From: Nematopogon swammerdamellus
Taxonomy: Eukaryota; Arthropoda; Insecta; Lepidoptera; Adelidae
Direction of reading: 5' to 3'
Assembly: GCA_946902875.1 (NCBI GenBank)
Contig: OX336336.1
Coordinates: forward strand, 29,343,558-29,407,557
Length of the DNA: 64,000 nucleotides
Part shown: piece by piece, positions 54,501 to 61,549 of the stretch
Layout: the number at the start of each line of letters is the position of its first letter
How positions within the stretch are numbered: the first letter of the stretch is position 1
Translations under genes and position numbers: made by a program
The notes under the pieces: model-generated
Seen by the model: only the letters and a program-made list of their open reading frames with translations
The model's database searches: none
Told to the model about the DNA's origin: nothing

Positions 54501-55859
54501 ACCTAAGATAAATAAATAGATAAATAAATTTCGCAGGCAGCCCCTTGCTCCTAACTCAAAATGTGCACGGATTGTTGCAGAACGAAGTGAACGCCATCAA
54601 GTGGGACCCGCAGGGGCAGCTGTTGGCGTCTTGCTCCGACGACATGACGCTCAAGATCTGGTCGATGAAGCAGGACAACTGCGTGCACGACCTCCAGGCT
54701 CACTCCAAGGAGATCTACACCATCAAGTGGTCGCCGACCGGGCCCGGCACCTCCAACCCCAACATGAACCTCATCCTCGCGTCCGCCTCGTTCGACTCCA
54801 CCGTGCGGCTGTGGGACGTGGAGCGGGGCGCCTGCATACACACTCTCACCAAGCACACGGAGCCCGTCTACTCGGTCGCCTTCTCACCCGACGGCAAGGT
54901 GACACCTTCTATACGTATTTTGTTTTTGTACGGGCAAGAACAATATGGTGCCTTGTGGGTCCGGTATTAAAAAAATTATAGTCCCAATGCATCTCTCCCC
55001 GTGCTTGTCGTAAAAGGCAGTCAGGAGTAAGGAAAAGATCCCACTCTAATGGCTAGCCACAGCACGGGCCTTCTATAGCACCTATATATATTAACACCTA
55101 TATATTATGCACATGTTCCAGAGTCATGCCTTATAGTTACGTATCTTGTCCGAAAAAAATTGGTTGTCTGTAAAGTCGGTTTACGGACGATAGTTTTACG
55201 TGATAACGTCATACAACCCTTGTTTCATGAATATTCTAAATTTGAAATATTTTCCAACCGGCCAGATATTATGATATGAGTAACCTCGTTTTAATTTCTG
55301 CGGCCCTGGTACTTTTACAAGCCGACGCTTGGGCCGATTGTGCCTCTCTATCGCATGTTACGCGCTCTCGCTTGCACACACAGGCTCAGATGGAACGTGA
55401 CGTGATATTCGTGCGTGCAGCCGGTGTTCATCAATTTATAAGACGTTATCACGTCAAAAACTTTGCTAAACTTGGTCGTCGATATTGTGCTGTAATTGTC
55501 TCGAGTTCTTGACACAAACACCGATTAACCTACTCACCCCGATTGTCAGGATACAGCGTATACATGTAAAAATGTAAAAAGTAGTCAGTTGCTGTTCACA
55601 AGTATCTCCGTACTGTAGTCATAAAAGGAACAGATTCAGTTTCAAATACACTAATGTTAAATGTTTGTGGTCACAGTTCCTGGCAAGCGGTTCATTCGAC
55701 AAGTGCGTGCACATCTGGTCGACGCAGACGGGTCGCCTGGTGCACTCGTACAAGGGCACGGGCGGCATCTTCGAGGTGTGCTGGAACTCGCGCGGCACCA
55801 AGGTGGGCGCCAGCGCCAGCGATGGCAGCGTCTTCGTACTAGACCTGCGCAAGCTGTAA
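45493..55859 (+). CDS. ebi: ebi / TBL1XR1-type WD40 corepressor subunit (whole gene)
   Basis: Nine exons join in phase: 45493-45550, 47945-48094, 49226-49374, 51026-51231, 52404-52524, 53024-53176, 53748-53939, 54581-54898 and 55677-55859. All have AG acceptors and GT donors. They give 509 residues, close to the 514 of human TBL1XR1. Residues 4-36 form the LisH dimerisation motif ('[12 protein letters not shown]'), and the F-box-like segment follows to about residue 105. Residues 120-141 are a Gly/Ala-rich linker, then eight WD40 repeats run from about 150 to the end. Known role of the family: exchange subunit of the N-CoR/SMRT (SMRTER) HDAC3 corepressor; in Drosophila, ebi acts in EGFR and Notch signalling. 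The introns (0.4-2.4 kb) are filled with SINEs and MITEs, while exons are clean. The gene converges with DTWD1. Confidence 0.95.
46180..46550 (-). mobile_element. SINE A copy with tRNA/5S head, in ebi intron 1
   Basis: Full length in reverse: the tail ('gttggctacatcacctacta'), the core, then the head as complement ('catccaagtactgaccgtgc' for the 5S block; 'ccactgagctaccgaggctg' for the A box). The two promoter blocks are clear. Confidence 0.82.
46806..47262 (+). mobile_element. Family C head followed by a full SINE A
   Basis: 'aatagccccactgcatctgt' and 'gtcgactaagggata' (family C head) are followed by a complete SINE A starting 'gtcagcctcggtagctcagt'. The 5S-like 'agtacttggatgggtgaccg' is intact. 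The same head-then-full-SINE order occurs at 61056-61480. Confidence 0.82.
47428..47795 (+). mobile_element. Repeat family D, uninterrupted copy (ebi intron 1)
   Basis: It begins 'ctttcgcccgcggctttgct' and runs through 'tatgtcccgtataatgaaat' and 'tttagttttagtatcatac' to 'ccatgaccatcccttacaaa'. It serves as the empty-site reference for the nest at 16380-19290. Confidence 0.82.
47945..48094 (+). CDS. ebi: ebi exon 2 (LisH end, F-box-like start)
   Basis: The acceptor 'gtgctccag' precedes '[19 protein letters not shown]', and the exon continues with '[20 protein letters not shown]'. It ends in 'GDDG' with a split Gly codon before 'gtcagt'. It is in phase with exons 1 and 3. Confidence 0.94.
48180..48335 (+). 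mobile_element. SINE A with internal deletion (ebi intron 2)
   Basis: 'cgtaaaactgtaggggcacg' joins the start of the core directly to the tail ('gacctagttcacc'-like, then 'gtcaggttccataaaaac'), omitting the 'tactaggtggtagg' segment. It begins right after exon 2's intron start. Confidence 0.65.
48530..48872 (-). mobile_element. Recombinant SINE (SINE B head/core + SINE A tail)
   Basis: On the minus strand, the SINE B tRNA-like head ('ggttggctgagtggtttggg', 'tccttggttcgaatccggtc') and B-type core lead to 'caaattgtagccg'. They then switch into the SINE A tail ('gcacgaccgaagggaagcac' through 'gtgtcagtttccataaaaaa'). A normal SINE B reads 'gtagccgactggg' at that point, so the switch happened at the shared 'tgtagccg'. 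Confidence 0.8.
48880..49204 (-). mobile_element. Recombinant SINE (family C head + SINE A core/tail), ebi intron 2
   Basis: On the minus strand it starts 'accgtgtggggccggtacct', then 'atgactcccttcttatatta', then 'ctaggtggtagggtttaacc' and the full SINE A tail with poly-A. It ends 21 bases before ebi exon 3 begins, so its insertion came very close to the splice acceptor. Confidence 0.83.
49226..49374 (+). CDS. ebi: ebi exon 3
   Basis: The acceptor 'atacttgcag' lies only about 20 bases after the end of a recombinant SINE (49204). The exon encodes '[15 protein letters not shown]', a conserved TBL1 block, preceded by a short divergent segment and followed by a variable linker. The donor is 'gatgtcagt', followed by a 'ctctctctct' run. 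Confidence 0.92.
49482..49800 (+). mobile_element. Repeat family D copy (ebi intron 3)
   Basis: 'gaccgcggcttcgctcgcgt', 'gcgtaaccggaagtgaattt', 'tttagttttagtatcataca' and 'aatatctcataaaacat' are in family order. It lies just after exon 3 and a 'ctctatct' microsatellite. Confidence 0.78.
49801..51025. other. ebi intron 3, remaining part
   Basis: It contains a 'gtgtgtgtgt' microsatellite at 50080-50108 and several short frames without family similarity (a 68-residue minus frame starting '[12 protein letters not shown]' at 50480 is the longest). No repeat could be delimited. Confidence 0.35.
51026..51231 (+). CDS. ebi: ebi exon 4 (Gly/Ala linker, WD1)
   Basis: The exon starts with a Gly/Ala-rich tract, then '[19 protein letters not shown]', then WD repeat 1 ('[20 protein letters not shown]'). 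The donor is 'ccaggtaac', splitting an Arg codon. The extreme GC content of the tract at 51030-51090 is typical of this linker but makes the length prone to assembly error. Confidence 0.93.
51973..52379. mobile_element. MITE in ebi intron 4
   Basis: The left end 'agccgggtctagatatgtgt' and 'catttgcccgatccgatcat' is mirrored by 'tggtgatcggatcgggcaaa' and 'cgtccggacccggctt'. The arms are about 55 bp, and many 'cgtatccgtatc' words fill the centre. No coding capacity. Confidence 0.82.
52404..52524 (+). CDS. ebi: ebi exon 5 (WD1 end, WD2 start)
   Basis: It encodes '[20 protein letters not shown]' and '[13 protein letters not shown]', the join between WD repeats 1 and 2. The acceptor 'gcgtgcgcag' lies 25 bases after a MITE that fills the upstream intron. 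Confidence 0.93.
53024..53176 (+). CDS. ebi: ebi exon 6 (WD2 end, WD3 start)
   Basis: It encodes '[18 protein letters not shown]', '[17 protein letters not shown]' and 'YILSAG', ending in phase 0 before 'gtgagg'. The first residue is Cys, where human TBL1XR1 has Ser. Confidence 0.94.
53410..53540 (+). mobile_element. SINE A tail fragment (ebi intron 6)
   Basis: 'gctatgtaaatag' followed by 'ccgtccagttcagtgtagcc', 'ggcacggccgaagggaagca' and a shortened end 'gatgtttccataaaaaaa'. Only the tail is present. Confidence 0.65.
53748..53939 (+). CDS. ebi: ebi exon 7 (WD3 end, WD4)
   Basis: It encodes '[19 protein letters not shown]', '[19 protein letters not shown]' and '[19 protein letters not shown]'. 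Both ends are phase 0. The acceptor 'ctcctcag' follows a short SINE-derived intron. Confidence 0.95.
54581..54898 (+). CDS. ebi: ebi exon 8 (WD5, WD6, WD7 start)
   Basis: The longest exon. It encodes '[19 protein letters not shown]', '[19 protein letters not shown]', '[18 protein letters not shown]' and '[16 protein letters not shown]', nearly invariant in TBL1 proteins. The acceptor is 'ttgttgcag', and the donor follows 'ggcaag'. Confidence 0.96.
54940..55125 (+). mobile_element. Family C fragment (ebi intron 8)
   Basis: 'atggtgccttgtgggtccgg' is followed by 'cccaatgcatctctccccgt' and 'gcttgtcgtaaaaggcagtc', a degenerate family C head and middle. Confidence 0.6.
55155..55460 (+). repeat. 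Dispersed repeat G, copy 2 (ebi intron 8)
   Basis: It matches 15311-15640 across 'attggttgtctgtaaagtcg', 'gcttgcacacacaggctcag' and 'gccggtgttcatcaatttat'. Unlike copy 1 it carries an extra stretch ('tgatatgagtaacctcg') between the two halves. Confidence 0.7.
55677..55859 (+). CDS. ebi: ebi exon 9 (WD7 end, WD8, stop)
   Basis: It encodes '[19 protein letters not shown]', '[19 protein letters not shown]' and 'VFVLDLRKL', then TAA at 55857. The part from about 55707 on has been copied three times directly downstream. Confidence 0.95.
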   Translation, partial: FLASGSFDKCVHIWSTQTGRLVHSYKGTGGIFEVCWNSRGTKVGASASDGSVFVLDLRKL

Positions 55860-56258
55860 GCCTACACCTGATCGACGCAGACGGGCCTCCTGGTGCAGTC
55901 GAACAAGAGCACCGATGGCATCTTCAAGGTGTGCTGGAACTCGCGCGGCACCAAGGTGGGCGCCAGCGCCAGCGATGACAGCGTCTTCGTACTAGACCTG
56001 CGCAAGCTGTAAGCCTACACCTGATCGACGCAGACGGGCCTCCTGGTGCAATCGAACAAGAGCACGGGCGGCATCTTCGAGGTGTGCTGGAACTCGCGCG
56101 GCACCGAGGTGGGCGCCAGCGGTGGCAGCCTCTTCGGACTATACCTGCGCAAGCTGTAGACTAACACCTGGTCGACGCAGACGAGCTGCCTGGTGCACTC
56201 GTGTAAGGGCACGGGCGGCATCTTCGAGTGTGCTGGAACTGGTGCCAGCGACTGTCGT
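55860..56258 (+). pseudogene. Three tandem copies of the ebi terminal exon end
   Basis: The word 'gacgcagacg' of exon 9 (55721) recurs at 55874, 56027 and 56174, giving periods of 153, 153 and 147. Copies 1 and 2 are nearly complete, and both share 'cctacacctgatcgacg', which puts a TGA where the real exon has TGG. Copy 2 has a 6-base deletion, and copy 3 stops near 56256. Because 153 is a multiple of three, each copy stays open in the ebi frame after its TGA and ends in its own stop codon. They lie downstream of the true stop, so they are in the 3' untranslated region unless alternative splicing reaches them. Confidence 0.9.
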
Positions 56259-56790
56259 TCTGTGAAGGCTCTTAGTGACGGGATAAAAGTGTAAACAGTA
56301 CTGCAGGTATTAGAACAATATACGTGGAGCGGTGTGAGTTGTGTAGGGCTTTATTGAACATAATTGGTACATTGACTCATGGTAAAGTAGAAAAAAAATG
56401 TAAGCCTACACTGAACTTCCCTGTAGATGCCGGGCTCACATTGTTCCCTGTAATTAGGTTTAGTATTTTTTTTATAACTACATTAGTTTAGTGTGTAACA
56501 TACAATCATTTAGTCACGTAGAAATTGCCTTTATTCAGGTTAAATTGTGTTTTTAGTGACCGTTATCATGTGAAGAATGACTATTGTTAGAGTTATCTGG
56601 ATGTGGAACTGTCTATTACATGTATTAGTTGCTTCATTATGTTATTATTTTGCAAGCGACTTAAATCAACTTATTTGTAATATTTTAAGATATAGAATTA
56701 TTTATATCCAGATTAGAGTATACCGGGTCATAGTTGCAGCACAAAATATGGTTTCATCCGGTATGCAAAACTTATAATGTTCAGACAGGA

Positions 56791-56796
56791 AATAAA
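56791..56796 (+). terminator. ebi: Likely ebi poly(A) signal
   Basis: AATAAA occurs in 'caggaaataaaatatttt', about 930 bases after the stop. It is the first canonical signal in the AT-rich stretch that follows the tandem copies, and the SINE B copy begins about 80 bases further on. Confidence 0.55.
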
Positions 56797-56876
56797 ATAT
56801 TTTACTTTAGGAGTCTTTTCTGTGCATTTTCAGCATGAATGAAATAACATGTGTAGATGTAATTTGTTTTTATTAT

Positions 56877-57160
56877 GAAATCCAGTATGGTTGGTTGAGT
56901 CAGAGGCGCCAGATCACATGCTCCGACCAGCCAATACCACCTCCGAGAAGGTAGGTGCCATACCGGAGACTTCCCTTTGGATTGCTGGCTATACTGGACT
57001 AGAGAAAACAACCGAGGCTGCTATGCGGCCATCTTAAATCCAGTACGGTGGTACCAATAGGATTTAATTTGAGCCTACCACCTAGTAAGGGGGCAAAGGA
57101 ACGGACCTACAGTTTGACACCGGTTCCGAACGTTGAAGCAGCAGGTGTAGGTAAAGCACT
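56877..57160 (-). mobile_element. SINE B copy, head lost
   Basis: 'atccagtatggttggttgag', 'cttccctttggattgctggc' and 'cacctagtaaggggg' with 'gacctacagtttgacaccgg' are the reverse complement of the SINE B tail and core. Confidence 0.75.
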
Positions 57161-57289
57161 AATGATATGAGACAGTAGTGCAAAACATTGATGACACATT
57201 TAGTCGATACTACATACAGAGCCAGAGTACCAGCTGATTGTAATGCCTGTAACCTTTTCATTCTGAACAAAGAATGTGTAGTATGAGAG

Positions 57290-57545
57290 CCTTCATTTGG
57301 GGATTGGAGATGTGGCTCTTAGTCCCTAAATCCAACGTCTGCAGTCTGTCTATGTTCGCTTATAACTCGAGAATGACCCAACATATTTACTGGCGGTTTT
57401 CGCCTATACAATGCGACATATATTTGCCAGGTTATAGCCTATATAGCATCACGCCTTTATTCATATGAAATGAGCAGTGTTGTCGGAAGTGAGAAAAAAT
57501 CCTCATTGACTTGACTGCGAGCGACGCAGCAGGCACAGCTAGTAC
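57290..57545 (+). mobile_element. Short hairpin-end repeat ending in CTAG (Helitron-like)
   Basis: 'aatccaacgtctgcagtctg', 'cgcttataactcgagaatga' and 'tagcatcacgcctttattc' are followed by 'gactgcgagcgacgcagcag' and 'gcacagctagta'. The order matches 33445-33672. The CTAG followed by T suggests a Helitron-type 3' end. Confidence 0.5.
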
Positions 57546-57867
57546 TTTAAATAAAATAAATAATATGTCGGGACAATGTGTTTTATTTTTGCACAAAAAA
57601 ATAACAACTCTAATAAGGAAGTCTCCCTACGCATCATCAAAGAAAAACAAATAAAACAAGGTTGCGGGTACTTCTTTGGCGTGACCCTCCCCCTCCCTTC
57701 CCCCTCTTTCCGCTTATCAATACGTACATACTCTTGCAAATAATTTGTATGCGTTCACAATGAGGATGCAGTGTTTTCTGAATTTACTCTATTCACACAA
57801 CTCGCTTAAAGAAACTTCAACAAGACATGAAAAATATTGCTTGCAGCTATGTAAATAATGACAACTG

Positions 57868-58225
57868 ACACGGTTGGCTACATCACCTACAACGTCCATG
57901 ACAGCCCATAACACTGGGTGAACTAGGTGCCATGTCAGTGTTTCCCCCTTTGATCGTGCCGGCTACACTGAACTGGTCGGAAAACACAAACTATTTACAT
58001 AGCCGTTTCGACCGACGTTTCATTCAGTGCGGTGGTAGCAACCCGGGCGGGTTAAACCCTACCACCAAGTAAGATTAGGAGGGAAGGGACCTACAGTTTT
58101 CCGAACCTCGGTCAGCCTCCAACGGACAGCGGTCACCCATCCAAGTACTGACCGCACCTAGCGTTGCTTAACATTCAATAGCGACAGTTAACTGTCTGCA
58201 CCACTGAGCTATCGAGGCTGACACA
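57868..58225 (-). mobile_element. SINE A copy with the best-preserved tRNA/5S head
   Basis: On the minus strand the head reads 'gcctcgatagctcagtggtg' (A box) and then 'gttaagcaacgctaggtgcg' and 'agtacttggatgggtgaccg', two blocks of the 5S rRNA internal control region in the right order and spacing. The full core and tail follow. It lies between the convergent ebi and DTWD1 genes. Confidence 0.88.
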
Positions 58226-58326
58226 TTCGCGGTATGACTGCCATCATCTTACAAATATATGCCCGTATAGTGGCAACACCTGATGTGGACGCAGCTAAAA
58301 TTACACTAAACTTGTTTGCTGCATTA

Positions 58327-58438
58327 GGCTCAATTCACACTGGGACGGCAGCGGCCGGCAGCTGCTGGCGCGGCAGGCTCGCGTCGCGCCTGAAGCGCGC
58401 GCCGCGCCGCTGCCGTCCGAGTGTGAATTGAGCCTTAC
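58327..58438. mobile_element. GC-rich hairpin MITE
   Basis: 'aggctcaattcacactggga' and 'cggcagcggc' are mirrored by 'gccgctgccgtccgagtgtg' and 'aattgagcctta'. The arms are about 30 bp and the centre is very CG-rich. It is about 200 bp beyond the 3' end of DTWD1. Confidence 0.85.
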
Positions 58439-58575
58439 ATTAAACTTCGCATACTAATTATTTGTATGTAGGTATTGTGTGTTGCTGCCCGATAGATAAG
58501 CGTAGAGCGGGATAGAGGGTCATGTCAAAGAAGTATAACTTCTAACACGCACATACATAAATACACATACCCATT

Positions 58576-58581
58576 TTTATT
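58576..58581 (-). terminator. DTWD1: Possible DTWD1 poly(A) signal
   Basis: The plus strand 'tttatt' at this position reads AATAAA on the minus strand, about 65 bases after the DTWD1 stop codon. Confidence 0.45.
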
Positions 58582-58644
58582 TAATGTTTTTGAACTTAAC
58601 AAAATATTACTCTCCTACCGTAATACTTAAATACTTTAATTATT

Positions 58645-59144
58645 TCACAGCATCGGCCGCTGATACGAGAGTAGATTCTCATGATCGTACAGCGTGTGAA
58701 TTTTTTCATACATATGTTTAAAAAAGAAAAGCAAGTCGTCGTATTGTCCGTCGTAAGGCTCGCAAGCGTCTGTCGCGAGGTGCGGCGGCGCCGGCGGGTA
58801 GGTGGCGCCGCTGTATCGCGCGTGGCGGCCCCACGCGCACACGTGCAGCTCCACCAGCAGCTGGTGCAACGCCTCCACCGTTGACAGGTACCAGCGAGGA
58901 CTGTTCTTCTGGTGCCGCCAGAACTGCGACGCTCGGCTCTGGATCACGACAGCGGGCAAACTTCTGATTCGCTCGTCCTTGTATATGCTGCGGCTTTGGT
59001 TCCACGTGCTGTCGATGAACACCGCTCGGTCGATCGGTAGCTTGTCGACGTGGAACGTCTCGCAGTCCGATGGCAGCTCGTTGCTTTTTGAAAGTAACGT
59101 GGGGGCGCGATGACCTCGGGGAACATCCTCTTGGAACAAATTAC
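58645..59144 (-). CDS. DTWD1: DTWD1 last exon
   Basis: The acceptor 'cttccccag' precedes 'gtaatttgttccaagag'. The exon reads 'NLFQEDVPRGHRAPTLLS', then the DTW signature, and ends 'SYQRPML' and TGA. An insert of about 20 residues ('GRHARYSGATYPPAPPHLAT') lies before the conserved 'YDGQYDD'. No frameshifts. Confidence 0.93.
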
Positions 59145-60387
59145 CTGGGGAAGTGATAAGTGTAACCTCAGTAAAGCAGTTTCAAAACAAACTTTATAAA
59201 TACATACATTAATAATAAAAAAATGGGTGCGTGTACTTTTGTAGGCACATTTGAATTTATACTTCTTTGGCGTCACCCATCCCCTCCGCACTGCGTCCAC
59301 AGTCTTCAGAGCCTCTCTCTCCATAGCCAATGAACATACTCGGAGCACAGAGATAGGTGCGGTCAATTTTAACCAGATGCCGCGTCATTAATCCCTGAGA
59401 GTTTATTTACATTTTTTATCTCATCTCAATGGTCCTAGTTTAGTCTTGTGCACGACCTCCCTCTATCTATTGATCCAAATTATGTTTAACATAATACAGT
59501 AAAACCCGCTCAATACGATTCTCAAGGGAATAGGCGCAAAAATCATTTTAAGATTCAGATTCAGATATTTATTTCGCCATAAAGAACACACAACAATAAC
59601 AATATTTAATTGAGACATATGCATATTCAGTATGGTTCGTCATAAATTTTTATGATGTCCTTGTTGATCCCATGTCCAATTTTTATGTTGTCCTGTTGTT
59701 TGTGAATAAGCGGGGAGAGTTAAAATACAAAGTTCACACATTATAATCTGTTTATTGTATTTCTGACAGAAATCAATTTTCGCAATCGTCAATACGAACG
59801 ATTTGTCTGGCATCAGTTCATCAGTCATGAAGAACAACCCAAACTCGTCAGCATTGAATGTCTCGAAGAGCGTAATCTTTAATCAGAGTTGGAAGGACCG
59901 TTTTTTCCAGGTATCGGCGTCTTCTTCGTTGACCGATTCCGATTCGCGTACCATTACAAGATTTAAATCGGTCGATCCATCCGCTCAAGCCTGAAAAGTC
60001 AGTGATTTCGCTCGGCGGTCGCGCGCGGCCACCTACCGTCGTCAAAAAAGATTGTTTTAAGCAGATTGGGGGTCGTATTAAGCGGAAAAATTAATTAAGG
60101 TAGAGTATGGAACCAGCACAAATGACCATATTATGCCGGAAATGCGGGTTTTACTGTAATATAGGATGTGTGGTACTTTCGAGGTCAGCGGTGGTGAACA
60201 GAGTGGAGATGGCGGCGGCGCCGGCGCTGGGGTACACGAGGACGGTGCGCTCGTGCGGCGCGTACGCCGGCACGTGCGGGTACGTGTGTATGCGCACGTG
60301 CTCCGGCGCCAGCACCGCAGCGTGTATCGCCGTACTCTTGCCGTCGATCTCCGCGCGGTGCTTTATTATGTCTATCATGATCGGCAG
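58645..60387 (-). CDS. DTWD1: DTWD1, tRNA-uridine aminocarboxypropyltransferase (partial, two C-terminal exons)
   Basis: Two minus-strand exons, 60387-60177 and 59144-58645, join through a split Ser codon (A|GT) and give 236 residues ending in TGA. The first begins 'LPIMIDIIKHRAEIDGKSTA', matching the SAM-binding start of the DTW/TAPT domain. The second carries the signature 'FIDSTWNQ', then 'RASQFWRHQ', 'STVEALHQLLVE' and a C-terminal 'YDGQYDDLLFFFKHMYEKI'. The family transfers the 3-amino-3-carboxypropyl group from SAM to a tRNA D-loop uridine; human DTWD1 makes acp3U at position 20. Human DTWD1 has 304 residues, so about 70-90 N-terminal residues, including a zinc-like cysteine motif, are missing. 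No matching exon is visible up to 64000. The intron contains a pogo-type element and a retrotransposon tail. Confidence 0.9.
59496..60161 (-). mobile_element. Pogo/Tigger-like DNA transposon remnant in the DTWD1 intron
   Basis: The ends 'tacagtaaaacccgct' (59494-59509) and 'atgcgggttttactgta' (60142-60158) form a short inverted repeat typical of pogo/Tigger elements. Minus-strand pieces read 'FSGLSGWIDRFKS' (CENP-B-type DNA-binding region) and 'KTVLPTLIKDYALRDI', then 'MTDELMPDKSF', matching the start of a DDE domain. The rest of the transposase is missing, and another element is inserted at 59553-59690. Confidence 0.75.
59553..59690 (-). mobile_element. Retrotransposon 3' end inserted in the pogo-like element
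   Basis: 'agattcagattcagatattt' followed by 'cgccataaagaacacacaac' and 'cattcagtatggttcgtcat'-like sequence repeats the 3' end at 9002-9120. It is on the minus strand with AATAAA before the hexanucleotide tail. Confidence 0.72.
60177..60387 (-). CDS. DTWD1: DTWD1 internal exon
   Basis: The acceptor 'cgcttgttgcag' leads into 'LPIMIDIIKH', followed by 'IHAAVLAPEHVRIHTYPHVP', 'RTVLVYPSAGA' and 'TTADLE'. The donor 'gaaagtacc' lies at 60176-60175. The reading phase (one extra base) fits the next exon exactly. Confidence 0.9.
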
Positions 60388-60414
60388 CTGCAACAAGCGG
60401 TCAACATTATTTAC

Positions 60415-60700
60415 TTTTTACCCGACTACGGCGAAGCCAAAAAAGGAAGGGTTATGAGTTTGGCGTGTATGTATGTATGTATGTATGTATGTATGTATGT
60501 ATGTATGTATGTGACTATCTATATTCCACTCCACAGCCTAAAGTACTGGGCCGATTTGAATAATTCTTGCGCCAGTGGATTTGTCTTATTCACGGGAGTG
60601 TCATAGGCTATATAACAATTTTCAAAATTCAAAATGGCGGACGCACGGCCTCAAAATGTCAAATTAGTTTTTCAAAATATATTGAGTGGGGTATCAAATT
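60415..60700 (+). repeat. Interspersed repeat with an ATGT microsatellite
   Basis: 'cccgactacggcgaagccaa' followed by 'aaggaagggttatg', ten or more 'tatg' units at 60466-60510, then 'ctccacagcctaaagtactg' and 'ttcaaaatggcggacgcac'. It looks like a non-coding interspersed repeat. The DTWD1 acceptor is only about 30 bases away. Confidence 0.5.
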
Positions 60701-61055
60701 AAAGATAATTAAATTACGATTCCGAAAATATATACTTTGCTATCTATTAAACTTATGTATACAGAGAAATAGAGCCAAATGTGTGGCGCATGTATGAATC
60801 GCGATTATTCGCGATGAAGCGTGGTCGCCTGCGCACCGTGCCGCGCGACCCCGCGGTTTCGGTACGCGACGACGCGACTGCGACGCGAAGAAGCGACATG
60901 GTATTGTTGGTAATATACCTACATACTTACTCACTGATCTACCGCAAATTTTATATAGATATATAATATTATTATTAGATACAGTACTATGCTAAAATAA
61001 ATTGGTATTAAATGTCCATGTAGGTACCTAGTGTAAGCATAATATGTAGTGTAGG
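60701..61055. other. No gene recognised
   Basis: A CG-rich patch at 60820-60900 lies in AT-rich DNA. I looked here on the minus strand for the missing DTWD1 cysteine-motif exon and found none. Confidence 0.3.
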
Positions 61056-61480
61056 TGTACCGTGTGGGGTCGGTACTTAAAAAGAATAGCCCCACTGCAT
61101 CTCTCCCCGTCGCATGTCGTAAAAGTCGACTAAGGGATCGTCAGCCTGGGCAGCTTAATGGTGCGGTCAGTTTACTGATGGATGAGGACTGTTGGAGGCT
61201 GACCGTGGTTCGGATACCACGTTAAACTGTAGGTCCCTTCCCTTCTTACCTTACTGGGTGGTAGGGTTTATCCCGGCCGGGTTGGTACCACCGCACTGAG
61301 CGAAACGTCGGTCGAAACGGCTATGTAAATAGTTCGTGTTTTCCGTCCAGTTCAGTGTAGCCGGCGCGAAATGAAGGGAAGCACTGACATGGCACCTAGT
61401 TCACCCGGTGTTATGGGCTGACATCGCGGATGTTGTAGGTGATGTAGCCAACCGTGTCAAGTTTCCATAAAAAAAAAAAA
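61056..61480 (+). mobile_element. Family C head followed by SINE A with shortened head
   Basis: 'accgtgtggggtcggtactt' and 'gtcgactaagggatcgtcag' lead into a SINE A. Its 'cagcctgggcagcttaatgg' A-box region is altered and its 5S block is deleted. The core, tail and poly-A are complete. Confidence 0.8.
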
Positions 61481-61549
61481 GGTAGGTACATTAAATATAC
61501 CTAATACCTCAAATATTTTCGGATGCAAGTTACCCTTCAGCTAAGCGGG

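Noticed and set aside
54551..54981. Other-frame readings of 100-126 residues over ebi exon 8
   Set aside because: Shadow frames; they have no homology and cross splice sites.
55661..55978. A 105-residue frame running through exon 9 and its first copy in another phase
   Set aside because: It depends only on the 153-base period being a multiple of three; wrong frame for the WD40 protein.
56577..56777. 66-residue frame in the ebi 3' region
   Set aside because: AT-rich, no similarity, lies upstream of the likely poly(A) signal within the 3' untranslated region.
58110..58222. Possible 5S rRNA gene on the minus strand
   Set aside because: Only the internal control region is 5S-like; the 5' and 3' thirds of 5S are replaced by a tRNA-like start and SINE core.
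60740..60934. Candidate for the missing DTWD1 N-terminal exon
   Set aside because: The minus-strand translation lacks the expected cysteine pattern and does not lead to a suitable donor.
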